64,000 bases of DNA. It comes from Tenacibaculum sp. M341 (GTDB lineage Bacteria > Bacteroidota > Bacteroidia > Flavobacteriales > Flavobacteriaceae). The stretch covers positions 183,716 through 247,715 of the forward strand of contig NZ_SJXJ01000010.1 in assembly GCF_004337695.1 (NCBI RefSeq). Reading direction: 5' to 3'. The position numbers and the translations under genes are program-made. Below, piece after piece: positions 62,138 through 64,000 of the stretch. The notes under the pieces were generated by a model, which was not told where the DNA came from, ran no database searches, and worked only from the letters and a program-made list of their open reading frames with translations. Each line of letters opens with the position of its first letter. Position 1 is the stretch's first letter.

Positions 62138-63625
62138 TTAATGCTTAGCTGCTCCCATGTTTTTAGAGCTTTTGTTAATAAAATCACGTAAATCATCATT
62201 TGCTTTTTCTAAGTCAACTTTACGTAAATACATCATATGTCCACTTCTGTAGCCTTTAAAAGACATTCTTGTTTTTAATTTTCCACTAGGATCAATTTTA
62301 CCCATTGTATATTTTGCAGCAGAGTAGGTGGTAGCTCCATCATAATATCCAGATTGCACTAATAAATGTAAATAAGGATTTTGAGCCATTGCTTTTCTAA
62401 GATTTTCTCTAGAGTTATCATTAGAAAAATCCCAAGGATGTACAGGGCCAAACATATTGTATTTTACATCTGTTTTAAACTTTAAAACATTTTGTGTGTA
62501 ATAATTAATTGCAGGAGTAAAAGAATGTAACCAAGAAACTAGTTCAGAGTTATATTCAGGACTTGTACCTGTTTGTCTTTTATCTAATCCTAAATACCTA
62601 CTATCCAATCGTCCGATGGTTTTTCCTTTAGAGTCTCTCAATAATTCTTTCCAGAAATAGCTTTTAGGAAGTTCTAAGTTATGTTGTAAGATAACTTCTT
62701 TTTTTATTCCTGAATAATAAGCCATTTTTTCAGCAATAGTATTCTTTTCAGTTTCTCCAATATAACCGCCTTTAGCTAAAGCAGGTAATAGCTTGTTAAT
62801 TGAAAAACTTTCAGATTCGGGTAAAATTTCTAATAAATCTTTTTGTTGCAAAGCATGAGGAAGTTGTTTATGATACCATGCTGCAGCAGTAAAATATGGA
62901 AAATTAATGGCATAGTCTTCTGAACTTTCTGTACGAATAATTTTATAATCGGCAGGAGAAACCATAATAACACCGTTTAAATACATCCATTGTCTGCTTT
63001 GTAATTCGTATGCTAATTGCATAACGCGAGTTCCTCCGTAGCTTTCACCAATAATGTATTTAGGAGATTGCCAACGATTATTTCTGGTAACAAAAGTATT
63101 TAACCAGTCTGCTAAATATTTAGCATCTGCATTTACTCCAAAGAAATATTTCTTATCTACTTTTTCGTCTTTTTTAACCACAGGTCTTGAATATCCAGTA
63201 TTCACAGGGTTTATAAATACAATATCAGCCACATCTAAAACAGAATACGGGTTGTCTTTAATTCCGTAAGGCTGAATTGGATTACCTTCATCGTCTATTT
63301 TCAAAACTTTAGGTCCTGTATATGCTATGTGCATCCATACAGAAGCAGAACCAGGTCCGCCATTAAAAGACATAATTAAAGGTCTTTGTGTTCTATTGGT
63401 AACACCAGTTCTTTGATAATAGGTGTAAAATAATGTAGCTTTTACATTTCCGTTTGCATCAAAAACAGGTTGTGTTCCTGTTTGTGCTTTGTAATTTACT
63501 TTTTGTCCTTTTATAGTTACACTATTAGTGGTAACTATGGTAGTATCAACAGGAACTCTCTGGTCTTGAGCGTTCACAAAAAGAAAAGTTCCGGTAAGCG
63601 TTAACAGTAGTAAGAATTTATTCAT
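62138..63625 (-). CDS. S10-family serine carboxypeptidase-like exported peptidase
   Basis: The 495-residue protein has a signal peptide (1-19, FVNAQ) and alpha/beta-hydrolase motifs: MSFNGGPGSASVWMHIAYTGP (oxyanion), nucleophile elbow IIGESYGGTR (Ser about 196), Asp in YDGATTY (about 425) and His in GYRSGHMMY (about 463). It cleaves amino acids from peptide C-termini in S10 members. Monocistronic. Confidence 0.9.
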   Translation of the reverse strand: MNKFLLLLTLTGTFLFVNAQDQRVPVDTTIVTTNSVTIKGQKVNYKAQTGTQPVFDANGNVKATLFYTYYQRTGVTNRTQRPLIMSFNGGPGSASVWMHIAYTGPKVLKIDDEGNPIQPYGIKDNPYSVLDVADIVFINPVNTGYSRPVVKKDEKVDKKYFFGVNADAKYLADWLNTFVTRNNRWQSPKYIIGESYGGTRVMQLAYELQSRQWMYLNGVIMVSPADYKIIRTESSEDYAINFPYFTAAAWYHKQLPHALQQKDLLEILPESESFSINKLLPALAKGGYIGETEKNTIAEKMAYYSGIKKEVILQHNLELPKSYFWKELLRDSKGKTIGRLDSRYLGLDKRQTGTSPEYNSELVSWLHSFTPAINYYTQNVLKFKTDVKYNMFGPVHPWDFSNDNSRENLRKAMAQNPYLHLLVQSGYYDGATTYSAAKYTMGKIDPSGKLKTRMSFKGYRSGHMMYLRKVDLEKANDDLRDFINKSSKNMGAAKH

Positions 63626-63956
63626 TTGGTTTTGGTTTTAGTTGATCTCTTTTGAATACAACGCAAAACAGATGCAACAATATTATAAAGGGTATTTCAC
63701 ATCAATATTTATAGAGGAAATACATATCATAAAAATTAATATGTTATAAAATTAAAGAAAACTTTTAGATTAATCGTAATCACTTTTAATGTATAACAAA
63801 TAGCTATTTCATGTAGAGAATTATAAACTTTATAACATTAAAACTAATATCAAGGCTTTTTTCTTTTCTCTTTGTTATAGAAGTCATCTTGACTTTTTTT
63901 GAGAAAAAATTAAGGGTTGTAGATATTTGTGTTGCGAAACATAAAAACACAACCCT
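63626..63956. other. Intergenic region before the truncated ORF
   Basis: It holds a 6-bp hairpin AAGTCA/TGACTT with a T run (63881-63900, terminator-like) and an inverted repeat AGGGTTGT / ACAACCCT (about 63913-63920 and 63949-63956) just in front of the last ORF. No other gene seen. Confidence 0.5.
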
Positions 63957-64000
63957 ATGTACCAAGTACTAAGCAAAGATATGATAGAATTAGAAATAGT
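63957..64000 (+). CDS. Truncated ORF at the right edge, possibly a transposase
   Basis: Only 14 codons lie in the window (MYQVLSKDMIELEI). The N-terminus and the inverted repeat in front of it recall IS-encoded transposases of Bacteroidetes, from memory. Too short to be sure. Confidence 0.35.
   Translation, partial: MYQVLSKDMIELEI

Noticed and set aside
1-64000. tRNA or rRNA genes
   Set aside because: No cloverleaf-like G+C-rich segments or rRNA sequences were recognised by eye; a tRNAscan/Infernal run would be decisive.

Overview
The window looks like chromosome from a marine member of the Flavobacteriaceae (Bacteroidota), probably close to Tenacibaculum or Polaribacter. The evidence is the very low G+C, Bacteroidetes-type promoters (TTTG, about 20 nt, TANNTTTG), type IX secretion C-terminal domains, TonB-dependent receptor and SusC-like features, algal-polysaccharide enzymes, a SerB-SerA fusion and the RimO and TIGR02757 proteins. 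The genus is inferred from gene content only. I saw no rRNA, tRNA or CRISPR array.

Layout. 1-5.1 kb: an overlapping imelysin / HTTM / TonB-receptor operon, probably for iron or another metal. 5.3-9.1 kb: three uncharacterised envelope proteins and a small S24/S26-like protein. 9.1-19.5 kb: an RNA- or ribosome-repair island. It holds two paralogous basic proteins, the RNA ligase RtcB, a Pol-beta-fold nucleotidyltransferase, a multi-zinc-ribbon protein, a 92-residue protein and peptide chain release factor H (PrfH), followed by a TPR protein, a metallophosphoesterase, an SMI1/KNR4-like protein, an ERI1/KapD-type 3'-5' exonuclease and a helical protein. A 1.46 kb non-coding stretch inside it carries 41-bp tandem repeats, palindromic dispersed repeats and two short-ORF-plus-terminator modules. 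The second module has a near-consensus promoter and sits directly in front of the ligase operon.

19.5-28.8 kb: a GG-leader Cys-rich peptide, a HopJ-family protein, a DUF2807 protein, fused serB-serA, a PL7 alginate lyase and several lipoproteins. 28.9-39.1 kb and 46.7-49.3 kb: an almost complete kynurenine catabolic route (KynU, KMO, 3-hydroxyanthranilate dioxygenase, ACMSD, aminomuconate-semialdehyde dehydrogenase, RidA-type deaminase). It is interleaved with a racemase-like protein lacking both catalytic cysteines, an SDR lacking the catalytic Tyr/Lys, a candidate formamidase-like hydrolase and unrelated small genes. 39.6-46.7 kb: a penicillin-acylase-family enzyme and two adjacent GH16 galactanase-type enzymes that share lectin-like and T9SS modules.

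49.4-64 kb: an uncharacterised exported protein, an M48 protease, a T9SS-sorted beta-helix protein, two uncharacterised overlapping genes, a 7-TM protein preceded by a duplicated gene fragment, a POT peptide transporter, rimO, a TIGR02757 protein, a CPBP protease with an 11 x 7-bp repeat just upstream, an S10 peptidase, and a truncated ORF at the right edge that may be a transposase.

The most interesting region is the RtcB-PrfH island. RtcB with PrfH is an established rescue-and-repair pair for damaged ribosomes. The extra conserved-looking partners, the duplicated basic protein that overlaps rtcB, and the leader-peptide/terminator architecture suggest a larger, damage-regulated system.
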